Source of the DNA: Lasiosphaeria ovina
Lineage: Eukaryota > Ascomycota > Sordariomycetes > Sordariales > Lasiosphaeriaceae
Direction: 5' to 3'
Assembly (NCBI GenBank): GCA_033439765.1
Contig: JAULSN010000002.1
Location: 2,294,001-2,358,000 of the forward strand
Length of the DNA stretch: 64,000 bases
Shown here: positions 1 to 11,583 of the stretch, one piece after another
Position numbering within the stretch: the first letter of the stretch is position 1
How the letters are laid out: the number at the start of each line of letters is the position of its first letter
Notes under the pieces: model-generated
Database searches by the model: none
Told to the model about the DNA's origin: nothing
What the model saw: the letters and a program-made list of their open reading frames with translations, nothing else
Translations under genes and position numbers: made by a program

Positions 1-211
1 CTTGTGCAGCCGAGTTTCTCGTCTAGGACGAGCCAACTGCAGACAAGCATCCGGAACCTGCATGCTTTTGCAAGTTCCAGAACATATATGACAGAACATA
101 ATGTCGGGCAAAGAGGGCGCGTCGACGTCTCCGGATGTTGACCGGCGAAAAAGAGGTGTTGGTCGGGTACGATACTCAAAGGAAGCCCGATTCGGCAAGA
201 ACCCTGATAAA
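1..211. other. Short flank beyond the RasGEF stop codon
   Basis: This is the 3' side of the minus-strand RasGEF gene and probably carries its 3' untranslated region. I see no continuing exon and no other gene here. The open frames that cross it are short and lie over the last RasGEF exon. Confidence 0.5.
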
Positions 212-3200
212 TCAAGTAAGCAACTGTTTCTTCGTGCCGTACCCCATCATCCGGCTCCCGAGCTCTACGTACCTGACAATCTTCTCATCCTCCCTCTCCC
301 GCGGTTCTATTTGCAGACTCTTGTCGTACATCTCGTGCACGTCCCCAGCCGCCTGCATGTTGCTGAGTATGTAATCCTGGAGCTCCGGGACCGGCTGGAG
401 GGAATATGCGACATTTTGATACTGTTGAATGTCCCGAATCACATCGGCCGTCTTTGCCCGCTTCGCAAAGTTGATCAGGTTAGTCTTTTTGATAATCGAC
501 GGAATGCCGTCTTCGATAAAGGTAAGATCCGTCAGGTAGACACCTATCAAGCCGCGTCAGTATCGGTTTCTAGGGAGGAGCGCTCCCATGCAAGCCTACC
601 AAAGAAGGGAATGCATGGCGGGTTCGCCACATGCAATGCTTCTCTGTACTCGCCAAAGTTTTTGGTGCTGGCCATCAACTTCCGCATCGTTTCTAGAGTA
701 GCATGGATGCGCTGTGGGACCTGGTCCCACGTCCGCTTTAGGCGCGCAATGGGCGCCGTCCCCAACGCTGAAATGATCGACGTCAGGGTAGAAAAGTTGT
801 TCAGAGTCCGGCATTTCTTTTGCCAACGTTAGCATACCAAAAATCCCAGGCTGTTGGGGAAAGGGAGGCGCCTTACATCGGCCACTGCTACGAAGTGCTT
901 AATTACGACAACTCGCTTCCTCACATCAGTCTGTGCTAGAATCATCTCGGCCACCCAGTTGGTCATTTGATTCGAGTGAAGAATCAGGGCCTTGACGTTC
1001 GGCGCCGGCTCCGGATCGCCTTCTCCAACCTTCTTCTGCCATGTCTTGTTGAGACATTCGGTAGGTTTGATCTTGCCGTAGAGCCGGGACTCGATGATGG
1101 TGAGCTGGCGGGCGAACTCGATGACGTCAATGTCGAGGAACTTGAGTTTCTTCATGTTCTTGGGCATAATTGCCGCCGGCGTGTTCTGGCTGACCGTCTG
1201 GATCATGCGCCGGCTGCCAGCCTCCTTGCCGCTCAATCTCTGGTCGAGAACCGCCATGAGCGGGGCCGACCCGGGCGTTTCGGTCGACTTTACTGTGTCC
1301 TTGGCAAAGTTGTAGACGTCGCGGATCAGCTGCTTTGTCTCTTCGCTGCTCTGGTCCTCCATCCAAAAGTTGTCAAACCAGTTCTTGAAGATGTTGACGA
1401 CACGGAAGCGAATGAGTTTCTGCTTCCCATCCCGCCACATCTCGTACTCGGGCTGCGTCAGTCCCTCAGGCGGCTGGATCCCAAACCTCTTGACCAGCAT
1501 TTCGAAAAGCTCCCTCGCTGATGTAAATGACCTGTATGTGAGGAGGAACGTGTTGTTGAAGTTTGCGTCAAGCTTGTCGTGACGCGTTAGCTGTTCCACC
1601 AGAGCAAGAAGAGAACCACCCTTGACGGTCGGGGGTTGCAGCTTCTGATCCCATGACAAATCCTTCTCGTAGTCGAGGCGCAGGAAATCGGGCGTGTCGT
1701 CAACCATTGTCTGTGCGGGTGCGGGGTCCTCTCCAAAGAACTTCCTCATCTTTTGCGGATCGCCCTTGCGGTAGTTGTTGGCTGCGGCAGTATCACCTTC
1801 CGTAAAGGACTGCGATCCCAGAGGCAACCTCGGTCGCAGTAACCCTTGAGATTCCGATCGCTGGTGTGGCCGTTCAAATGACATGGTCTCTCCGCGCCTG
1901 GGCTGTTCTCGCTGCAGTGACTCTTCACGCACGCGAGTCTCGGTTTGCTGTTGCAAATTAATCTGAACCTGTTCTGAAAGAAGCTGGAGCGAGAAACCGA
2001 TATGCGACGAGTTCGTCTCCAGCGCCCTAGCGCATTGCCTGACATACTCGAGCCTCTCCTCCAGAGCCTGGCCTCGGACCTCAGACCATTCGTCAGCAAG
2101 CGGGCCCGCAACAGCCTGACATCCCAGAAGAAGATCCGAAATATTGTCGTAGAGGCTTTGCTTGTTTGTGCTGAAATCGGAGAGTTGGGGGGTCTGGAAG
2201 CTGTTGCCGAGCGATGAGAGGTCGATAGATTCGATCATGGCGATCCAAGGCTTGAACATCTCGAGAACTTTGCCACCGGCCGAGCAAACATTGTTGCCAA
2301 TCACCTCGTGCTTAAAGGGCGTGATTACTTTGTCCGCAACGGCAAGGTTCTTATCCAGTTCCCGTATGCTAGACACAAGCATCCGCTTAAGCTCATCCAG
2401 CCTCTCGAGAAGCTTCCCATCCAGGACAGCCGTCGGTTCGACAATTCCCTCCTCGTCCTCGAGAAAGTTGGATGTGATGGGGTTGTGAGGGTTCAGGCCG
2501 TTGTTCTGCCAGCTGCCTCCAGCACTGGAACCGATGACGAAGCCGGGAAACAGCCGCGGAATATCCTCGCCACGCTGCTGTCGCGCAACTTCGACATAGC
2601 TGAAGACACCCATTAGGACGCCGTCTGCTTCTTGCAGGCACTTTGAAATCGACTCGGCATTGGGCCAATCGGCGGCGGCAATATGAGAAGAAATCACGAG
2701 CTTGGAGAATTTTGACATCATGTCCCGAAAGTGAGGATAGAGGGCCTTGTTGGTGGAGATGATGGAAGGCTGGCCGGAGTGGTTGTCAGTGGTGCCCGAC
2801 CCCGCTGCGAGCAGAAGCCGCAGGTGATCCGAGATATCCTCTGCCCTGGCTACGTAATCCGACCGGCTGCCGTTTGTGATGGCTTCCCGGTAGCGGTCGA
2901 TAGCCTTCTTCATGTTGGTGACAAGCAGACTCCACGTGAGGGGAGGGGTGGTGCCGTCATCAAAGAAGGACCGGGGGATGGTCGCAGCCGTCGGAAGGTT
3001 AAACGCGGCGCTGGTAAAGGAAGTAGCCGACGCAATCATAGGTGTTTGGCCGAGACTAACGTTTGCAAAAGTTTCACTGCGACCCCTTGTTACAGGAGAT
3101 TGCCCGTTTATTGAATCCATGGATATGGAAGGCGAGAGGCCGTCGTTTGCAAAAGATCGGCGAATTCCCGGCTAGGTAAGTTTACAGCGTAAGCAAGCAT

Positions 3201-4130
3201 TTAATAAGGACCACCAAGAAGGGACGAAAGCTGCACAGCTAGCTAGAGAGGTAAGTTTCTTACCATGGGGCCTCGGGACGCGTTCATGAGCGCCTCGCCC
3301 TCGGCCTCAGACGCCGAGTTGACATCCGACTCGTCCTCCTCGTCCTGGGTCAATCCCCGTGCCATCATCTCGGGCGGCGGCCTGGTTCTATCCGGCATGT
3401 TAACATTCATACGGTCTCGAGGACCCGTCTCTGTGACAGACGAGGGCGACTCGAGCGGCAGCTCCATGCTGCTCTCGCCAGTCATGGTGTTGTAGTAGAA
3501 GAGCCTGCCGTCGGGGGTGGCCTGCGGAATCCAGAAGTCGGCTCTCGACCTGTCGCCTTCCGTCCCTTCAAGGGGGAGGGCCTCGATGTCGTCATGATCC
3601 GACTCCTCTTCATCATCAAAGTCGTCTTCGTATATGTCCTGGTCCTCGGGTTCCTCCTCTACCTGATCGGGCTCCGTATTTTCGTCTATCTCTGGGAGCT
3701 CGTCCGGGCTCGTGATGATCTGGCAGTAGTTGCTAGGAAACCAGCCCCGCACACCGTTGATGACGCCGTCCCACCAGCCGCTCTCAAGCTGGGTGATGAC
3801 CTGGATGACGTCGCCCTCGTGGAAGCTGAGACTGGTTCTGTCGTCGGCCTCGTAGTCGTATAGCGCTCGCACATACATGGTGGCACCGGGCGGTGCCGTA
3901 CCCACAATACCATTCATGAGTGGAGTCGAGGTTGATGCAAAGAAGTGGGTGTAGTTCTTGTCGCGGCCGGCGTTGGACTGTTCGTCCAACGACGCCGGGT
4001 CGGTGGAATCAGTGGGCTGCTGGCGTGCAGTCGGATCGAGACGATCGGATCTGTTGAAGCGAGAGTTGTACGAAGTCGTCGCGGTGTTCTGACCCTGAAG
4101 TGCCGACACAGGCGTCTGTGTCATTAGCAT
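212..4130 (-). CDS. cdc25: Cdc25-type Ras guanine-nucleotide exchange factor with SH3 and degenerate WW domain
   Basis: It activates Ras GTPases by catalysing GDP/GTP exchange, upstream of adenylate cyclase/PKA and MAPK signalling at the plasma membrane (family knowledge). Exons read 4130-3264, 3171-877, 816-600 and 543-212; the frame is kept across all three introns, giving 1236 aa. The SH3 domain is at about residues 85-139 (MYVRALYDYEADD, then GWWDGV and FPSNYC). A WW-like segment follows at about 200-226 (W..P..DGRLFYYN..T), but its second Trp is Met. Between them lies an acidic stretch. The RasGEF N-terminal (REM) motif is near 790-850 (LLALVEQLTRHDKLD..FNNTFLLTYRSF). The catalytic CDC25 domain runs from about 960 to the end and includes NKTWQKK, VVVIKHFVAVAD, the splice-joined KCRTLNNFSTLTSIISAL and CIPFFGVYLTDLTFIEDG. 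The start is the first ATG of the SH3-bearing frame; an in-frame ATG two codons later is possible. The short C-terminus after RMMGYGTKK could hide a missed exon. Confidence 0.93.
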
Positions 4131-5530
4131 GTTTGGAGTTGTCGTCAGGACGTGGGAGGCGATGACGAGGAGAAGCGGCGGCTAGATCATGGCTTGTCCG
4201 TCCCTTCAGCCTTGCTGCTGCCCCTCGGCCTCGGTCGCGTTCGTTCGTGGGGCGGGTCGCGTCTTGTCAGAGGATCCCGGGATTTGAAGAAAAGGCCAGG
4301 CGACTTGATTGCGATGCACTTCCCGGTCCCCAGTTGGCTGCCGGCTCGACGAAAGGGCTGGCGGCGCTCAGGGCAATCCAACGCTCGTCGCTTTCCGATT
4401 TGGGCGCTAGAGGGGTCTCGCGGGTGGAATAGTTTGGCGACGGGCGATCTAAGTGGTTGGGCGGGCTGGGGCGTCGGCGGGTAAGGAGTGGTGAGAGATG
4501 AGGTGCAATTCGCCGATTTATTTCTTGGTCACCAGTGGGCTGGAAGGGATGACAGAGTTGTGTGATAAAGACCGCACGCAAGCCAGCAAATACAACAGAT
4601 TCGTAGAAAAGGGACAGCGGCCCTGACGCTGCGACGAGTCGATGGCTCCCCGTGCACTCTGTGCTCTCTCAACCTTCCTTGGACTCTCGCTCGGCTCGTC
4701 GTGCCTGCGTGTGCCAAAAACCAAAACCAGACCAAACCAAAACCAAGCCAGACCGCACCAGACGGAACCGGAGCCTCTAGCTGTCCGTCCTGTCGCTCGT
4801 AGGTCGCTCGCGTTCGCCGTTGGTCGCTAGCATACAATGCCGAGACGGAGTGCGCGCTCGTGGTGCGTGCCAGGGAGTCGGGTGGGTTGTTTGGGGAGGT
4901 TCCAAACAAGGGTGATAAAAGACAGCAGCAGCAGGCGGGGACGTTTGGGATTGGTGACTTTTGTGAGCAGAGTCAAGGGAGAGAGGGTCTCTGTCGGGAC
5001 GCCAACGCCTCTTGTGGGGCCCTGCTCACTGATTGGCAAGGGGCGGCATGGGAGACATGGACCGCCCGCAATAGAATAGCTGCTGCACACGCACAACTGA
5101 AAGGGTTCCATGGGAGCGGGGGAGCCGACCTAAGGTTGACAGGTGCGCACCAGGTCCCAAGTGCGGGCAGCGAGCGAGCGGGCAAGCAGCATGGGACTAC
5201 TTTACGCCTTGCTTCACTTAATGGATTTTACTATGACCAGGCAGTCTTTTGAGTCACCACCGGTACCTTCTGATGGTAGTTACTGCGTAAGTTGCCTGAG
5301 CCTCGAGACTCGACCTCGATCGGTAAATGTGAGCGCCGCACGGAATCGTACGGGAACGGCGCTCCTAGACCAATGTACGTGACCAAGGACCTACAGATAC
5401 GTAGATGCTGGACTTGGGATGGGCATTCCTTCAACACGACGCCCGCAGCCGCCCGCAGCCCCCTCGAGTCCAAAGCCATTGGCCAGCGGTCCATCGAAAG
5501 CTACAGCCAGGAGGGGCAATGCGCTTTTCT
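4131..5530. promoter_or_regulatory. Upstream region of the RasGEF gene
   Basis: This non-coding stretch lies 5' of the minus-strand cdc25-like gene and should hold its promoter and 5' UTR. An A/C-rich imperfect repeat built on CCAAAACC is at about 4718-4770. Open frames on both strands are short, overlap one another and show no domain signature. No splice-consistent extension of a protein was found. Confidence 0.4.
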
Positions 5531-5537
5531 CAGTCCA

Positions 5538-5538
5538 G

Positions 5539-5573
<35 letters not shown>
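5538..5573. repeat. (GTGC)n tetranucleotide microsatellite
   Basis: About nine uninterrupted copies of a CGTG/GTGC unit. The repeat creates the CVRACVRAC and HARTHART open frames in this area, which are artefacts of the repeat and not genes. Confidence 0.95.
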
Positions 5574-5660
5574 TGGCAATCGCTTGTCAGCCCGCCCGCT
5601 CTCTCGAGGAAGAGGGCATGAAGAAATGCGCTTGGATCACTCCCAACCCACCAAGTACAA

Positions 5661-5676
5661 GTACATGTACATGTAC
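5661..5676. repeat. 16-nt perfect palindrome GTACATGTACATGTAC
   Basis: A self-complementary run of GTAC/CATG units. Related GTACATGTAC motifs occur downstream of the GH64 gene (about 23070) and downstream of gpi13 (about 54660). The function is unknown; it may be simple-sequence drift. Confidence 0.7.
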
Positions 5677-5699
5677 AAAGGGTAACCCCCTTTTGTCCT

Positions 5700-8600
5700 T
5701 GGCCTCGCATGACAATGGAAAGCTACACCGTGCACCTGTCTGCTGTATACAATCTGTATGGGACGGGCACAGGCTGCGGGAGATGGGCTTCTGTACCGAT
5801 ACATGTAGAAAATGCATGGAACTTTAGCTTTTCCAGGATTCATACAGTCCGTTCTCGAGCCCTGGCGAAAACCCGGCGTACTGTATGTACCCACATACAC
5901 GATACCCACACGAAAAAAAGGCAACGGCGCTGTTTATTCCGAAACCCAGGTTCCAGCTTGGAAAACTTGCACTCGAGAGCGAGGACAATGTGTTCTCGAG
6001 CCCGGGTGTCTTATTTCTCGTCGTCTCTTTTACGGATTCGCTATTCATAGCTCCGGGAGGTAGGCGATGGAACCTCAGACCGGTGACGCTGAGGATCTTG
6101 GTCCCTGCACGGACGATTATCGTATGGTATTGTTCAAATACAATATAGGCAGGAAGTCTGGAAGATGGTATGGATACGCGTGGTTCCTTGGCAGGCAATT
6201 CCCGAATTGCAATTTTCATTTCGTGCAGCACAAGGCACGTACCCCAATACTGGCACCTCAGTGCTGAAGTGAGCTGGGCAGCATGGAGGCGGGAGGGGGG
6301 GAACTGCATCTGCCCCCCTGGAAGCCCTTTCATCACGGGATTGAGGGGCAAAGCAGTTCCCGACTCCAAAGTCCAAATCCAACCCCTCCGCCCGCCGGCC
6401 TCCTGGCATCGTGTCCTCCAGTGGTGTCCTGCTCCATCAGAGATGAGGAGTCGAGTAATTTTTTTTTTTAATTTTTTTTCCATACCTACCGCTGCGGCTC
6501 TTGCTGCCGAGGTTGTCGCAGCTAGCAACCAAAAAAGACGTTCTTTCCTGGGCAAGTTCATTTGCACACATAACACTGTAAACAGGCAAGTGGTTATTCC
6601 AAAATGTTATCGTCCTTCACAATTTTTATGGCCCCTCTTCCAGGTCTACCTCAATACATAGTATCCTGGGGCTTGGCAGTCCTACCGAAGCGTCTCATCC
6701 TTGCTGCCCATGCTGTCAATGCAGTCTGCTACTATTGACTTAGGCCTGGTCCTCCCTCCTCTGGTGAGTCTGGTCTGGTCTCCGCCTGCGTTGCCAATAT
6801 TTCAGAAGCCTACGGCACACCTCTTTTCTTTTCATCGAGCCTCTCGGGTTTCGCCAATGGGCGCGAGAGGCGAACCGAGTTAGGAGAGGCATTTGGGCTG
6901 GCTCACTGACTTCGGGTGTGGTCTGGAATTGACTCGAGATTCATGGCCAAAAAGAGCCTGGACGCGGCTTCTTCATCATCAACGCTGCAGAAGAGAAGGG
7001 GGGTTCGTGACTGAAGAAGCGATCGACTTTTTTTTTCTCGGAGTATTCCGAACGTGGAAGAAGGTGGGATTTTGCTCCGGTAGAGTCCCAACGAACCGTG
7101 CCCTTCTAGAAACAACACGGACACGCCAACGGTTTTTTTTTCCTTCTGGAAGTTGCTCCCGAGGCCGTGGTAGTGATATGGCGCGATAGAGGCCCGGGGG
7201 CATCTAGCTGTCCGTCGCCTCATTTCCCAAGTGCTACGTCTGTGCCTCTTTGGGCAGTTCACGATGTGGCCCATGCCCGGCTTGCGGGAACTTATCTAAA
7301 TACTGTTGCCATCGAGATTGGCGCACCCGACAACAAACCTTGTTGCGCCACATTGCGAGTTCGAGTCCCATTTTCTGATTTTACTCAGTACTGTATGTAC
7401 GGAATGATTACACATGCAGACAGGCTATAGAGTGCTATTCGCGTCCAGTGTGATGTGAGTGGTGTTCTAGAAGACAACACTTGTACCGGGTCCGCTCCGC
7501 ATGTTCATTTCATCATCGGGCTGTCGACCTAGGTATGGAGTCCATCCTCTAAGCGTGTTGATACTGCCGGCCTGTTTCTCGCACGTCCTCAGTATCTAGA
7601 TCTCCTTGTTGGTTGTTGCCTCCTCTGGACATTCTCGCCGCTCAAGACCATTGTGGCTAGCGATAATACTGGAAGATCAAGACTGAGACGTGTCGAGTGT
7701 CTGGCGCCAGTCTCCTGCCCCTTTCGGCTCCGCCGTCTGTGGGTGACGACCCTATCGACACTGAGAGATTTTCATCCCAGAGTTGCATACGCTTTTACCA
7801 CATAAAGACGGACTGTGACCCCCATGGAATATGGATAGAATATCGACAATGCCTGCCATTGCAGTTACGATCATACGAGGAGTTCTTCAACAACATACTC
7901 AGTAGGGGCAGACTATCAGGAACCGAGAAGGGCCAGTCGTCTCAGGACTAATATAAGACCATGTCCATACAACCGAACTAGTCCATCCAAGCAGTGTCCC
8001 AGTTAATTCAGATCCCAGATGACTCATCGTTCCCCTTCTCACTATGAGCCTCTCCGACAGATGCCTGTTCTGCTGGATATGAAATAGATAAAAGAGTTGC
8101 GCGCCGGCCTCCGGTCGGGCTTGCAAGTCTGTGTTACGACAACGGGAGTGGTAGAATCTCCCATGTGCTACATGTAGTAGTAAACCGAACGCACCCGTTA
8201 TCAGCCCCCTCTTTCTGCAACACGAGAAAGGGATATAATGGGCAGCCTTGATGTCGCTCGTTGGGTAACAAGAATCGCGAGAAGGATCCGCTGTTGTTCG
8301 CTGAGAGGGCTGAAGAACGCGTTGCTGGTGCCTGTTCGTCCACGGTTGACGTGCCGCGCCCAGGCTGAGGCTGATGACGTGAATACCAAATGGGATTGTG
8401 CGACGACAAACCAAGGACCACGTGTGAGACTGAGGTTTAATCCCAAACGAGCCGCCGCTGGGTATTCGTACCGTTTGGATGGATCAGAGGCAAACCGGCG
8501 TGGACACCACCACTAGCGCCACGGATGAGAATCGCTTAGTTTGCCCCCCTGAGATATATCCATGGATGACTGTAGCCAATCCTAAACTCGGTGGCTCATC

Positions 8601-11337
8601 AGCCAACAGATGGGGGTCACTCCCCAGGCGATGAGGTTTTTCGCCTCTCAAACTTGTGAAGAAATTTGCAGACGTGCGGTGACGTTGATGACCCCCGCGT
8701 GTGTTGGAAACTGCAACTGCTTTGCTTCTTTTTCGAAGCGTCTTTCTATCGCGTAACTTCGCGGCCGCCCGCGCCCCCCTTGTTTCTTATTTTCTTCCCT
8801 TAAGATCCGAAAACAAATAATAAGCGGCTTGGAAGGATGATGAGACAAACAGCAAGATCAAGAGGCGGAGAGCTTGGTGCAGTTCGATCGAAAACATCGA
8901 ACGATCAACGGACACCCCTCGAAAGCCCCCTTGTTCTTGGAATGGGCAATGAGAAGTCGACACGACGCCAATTTCCGAACCCTCGGCACTGGGCCTTGGG
9001 GTAAAGGGGGAATACGACCAGCCGAAATAGATGAGATCCACTCACCTGGGCGCTACACCGCCGGTGAGGCGATGGGATGAGCCATCTAGCCCAAGGCTTG
9101 GACTCTTGGAGGGGGTGAGATTTCATGCCTGGATGCGTGTCTCTCAGGGGCAGTGGGGGAGGGGAAAAAAGCGCACTTGCGATCGAAGGAGCAGTGGGTA
9201 GAAGAAGATGCTCGGCTTATCGTAGCGTTGCTCTTTGGTCGTTCTAGCAAGAACGGAGGTGCAGTAGTCCACCGCTGGCTGACCGCCTCTTTTACATGTT
9301 CGACATCGAGACATCTGAGTTTTCTCCCCTCTGGAACATCGTCGGACTTCAACGCTCTTCGTTCCAAAATGGTCAACGTCGGCCAAGGATCCCGTCGTTG
9401 AATTCTCAAGGGGCCCAGGTTAGTGGGTTCCACGGGTGACGGAAGCTGGAACCAGTCCATTCGCTGGCACACACGTGGGTCTCGTCCCCGGAAGGCTGCC
9501 GCGGGCGGGTTGCGGGCTCCGCTGGGGAGCCAAATTTCCAGCTCTTCCTTGTCCGCATGGGAGAAGCCGGGCATCGTCTGCCGCTGTTCTGCTTCTGTCG
9601 AGCTCCCATGCTCCCAAAAGAAAGGAAAAAGTGGCTCGAGGGCCACCTCCCCTATTATAGATCCTGGCAAGTCTGTCCCGGGAATTCTTCGTGACAGCGG
9701 GGTCCACATGAATATTTCCACTTGAGACAAAGGAACAGGAAAAAGCAAATCCAAAAGGTAACACAAACACCATTCCCCTAGGTATTGCATCAGTGGCCAA
9801 TGCAGGCGGGCCGGTGCAATAAGTACCTAGGCAGGCATTCCGTCGTCTGCACGGCGGAGGCAAACCGGATCCGAAGCGGCGAGGCAAACAGAGTTAATAA
9901 CTTAATATTAAACGGCATCCCGTCTCTTGTTTCTGGCAACGGTGGCCGACCGCTTGCAGGATGAATACGGGGATGGCCGGCGGGGCCCTTCATCCCTGTG
10001 AAGGTGGGAACGCGTGTGCGGATAGGCTGTGGAGCCTGGAGGGGCTAGAGGGGAAAGCAGACCGCGTACCGACACCCGGCCATCGAAACTCGGTTGCCGT
10101 CATCGATGGGGTGCTCAGCTGAGCTTCATCAACCAGTCCATCGTTCCACACTGGAAAATGTCACAAAACTGCCAATGAAAGACCGCATGGCGGGACAAAG
10201 GAGGCCAGAGGACCCGAAGGCGGTTTCCTGCCTCTTTCCGTCCGGTCTCGTACGGATACCTCTCTCCTAATTGTAGATCCCCGAAAAGCGCGTTTCGTGA
10301 CGGCCTAGCGGGCAAGTGGGGCATTAAGCAATTGACACCTTATCAATGGTCGATAGAAGGTTCTTCGAAAGCTGGGGGGTTGCATGCCCCTCCTTGGCTG
10401 GCGGGCTGAGAACGCCAAGCCCAGCGCGATTTCCCAGATTTCCACAAAAAGGCTGGCTTGAAGCCGGCTTTATCTTCCGACTCATTTGTTGGTAAATGAT
10501 GGCGAATTGGCGATACATGGTACAATCGCGCACTAAACACCACGGGAGGGGCGGCCCTTCGTTGGTGTGCCGCCAGGAGCGAAAATTTTCTTCACTCATG
10601 TAATCCCGTGGACCTGCAGAAGAAAGAAAGAAAGTGCGGTTCTCGAAAAATTCGTGCCGCACAGACGCTTTTCAACCGTCAGCACTTCCTTTGCAAAGCC
10701 CGCTTCCACGATCCCTGAAGCGGCTGATTCGGCTGCTTGTTTGCTGGGTTCTCATTTGGATGAGATGGACAGCGGTGCATCCAGACGAGATCTCCCAGAT
10801 CGGCGACGCGGAATTGCGGATGGAGGATAGATGGAAGGCACGTGGAGGGGTACAACTTACTAGATACAAGCACGACAATTGCGTGCGACTATTGCGTATA
10901 TGCTCAGGCACACGCCACCTGCTCGGTGTTATAGATAATAGACATGATCCATCAAATTACTAAGGGTTGCATCGCCAACTCCTTCCCAACTATACCCGGA
11001 GCGCATATGAGAAGAGACCACTCTTTCCAAGTAGCCGCGTTGGGATTCCACGCTGCTTCCACGCTGACTCCGGGATTTTCTGGTGCTCGGTATCCGTGGC
11101 CCGCGTACAGTGTCGGTACAAATACGGACAGCCTAGAGCAAGTGCCACCTTTTACGTGGGGGAGCCTAGTGCGGTCTCCTTGGTTCGCTCTCGTCGCATC
11201 ATCGCATGGCTCTGGGCGTGGTCCGTTTGTCGCTGCAGTGACAACAAGAGCAACTCAGGAACCGAGAGATCGAAGCTGGTCATGTGCTGTCCTGAAGGAC
11301 AAGCGCTGTGGGATTCGCCTGGCCTATTCCCATTGTA
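5700..11337. other. Long gene-free intergenic stretch
   Basis: Both strands were read and no exon chain with plausible splice sites, domain motif or sustained codon bias was found. The longest frame (5824-6576, minus, 250 aa) is unstructured in composition and resembles no family I know. The stretch holds a poly-T/A patch near 6460-6480 and 7028-7036. It could contain long UTRs or non-coding transcripts of the flanking regulators, but nothing in the sequence proves transcription. Confidence 0.45.
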
Positions 11338-11581
11338 CAATCCAATACCTGAATGTTTGTTGGCGCGGTACTTACAGAATAAAGATTGTAGTAAATGAAC
11401 CGGCTAGGAAAAGCCTTGAATAGGTGTTTCTTGGGGAGAGATAGGCCTATAGGATTCAATAAAAGGGATTCCAATAGCTATTACCTCCTTCGGCAAAAAA
11501 CCTTTAGGGCGAGGAGTATAGTGTTGAGGCCATTCGGACCTTGGGGAGTCCCCCGCTAACAAACATTCAGGGATTGGACTG
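11338..11581. mobile_element. pogo/Fot1-like MITE (non-autonomous Tc1-mariner relative)
   Basis: A 244-nt segment with terminal inverted repeats of about 28 nt flanked by the dinucleotide TA on both sides (11336-11337 and 11582-11583). Read outward-in, the right end begins CAGTCCAATCCCTGAATG and the left end CAATCCAATACCTGAATG. Over 30 nt including TA the two ends differ at three positions, two of which are G/A transitions. The TA duplication and CAG-type terminus fit the Fot1/Pot2/pogo group common in ascomycetes. There is no transposase frame inside, so it would depend on an autonomous relative elsewhere. It sits in the gap upstream of the C2H2 regulator. It could also be the solo remnant of a larger deleted element. 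Confidence 0.72.
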
Positions 11582-11583
11582 TA

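Noticed and set aside
5391..5710. Frames with CVRACVRAC and HARTHART repeats
   Set aside because: They are translations of the GTGC microsatellite and not proteins.
5824..6576. 250-aa open frame on the minus strand
   Set aside because: Mixed composition, no domain or splice support, and it crosses a poly-A/T patch; chance frame in GC-moderate DNA.
7355..7375. GAGTTCGAGTCCC resembling a tRNA T-arm
   Set aside because: The flanking bases do not form the T stem and no acceptor, D or anticodon arms can be folded around it.
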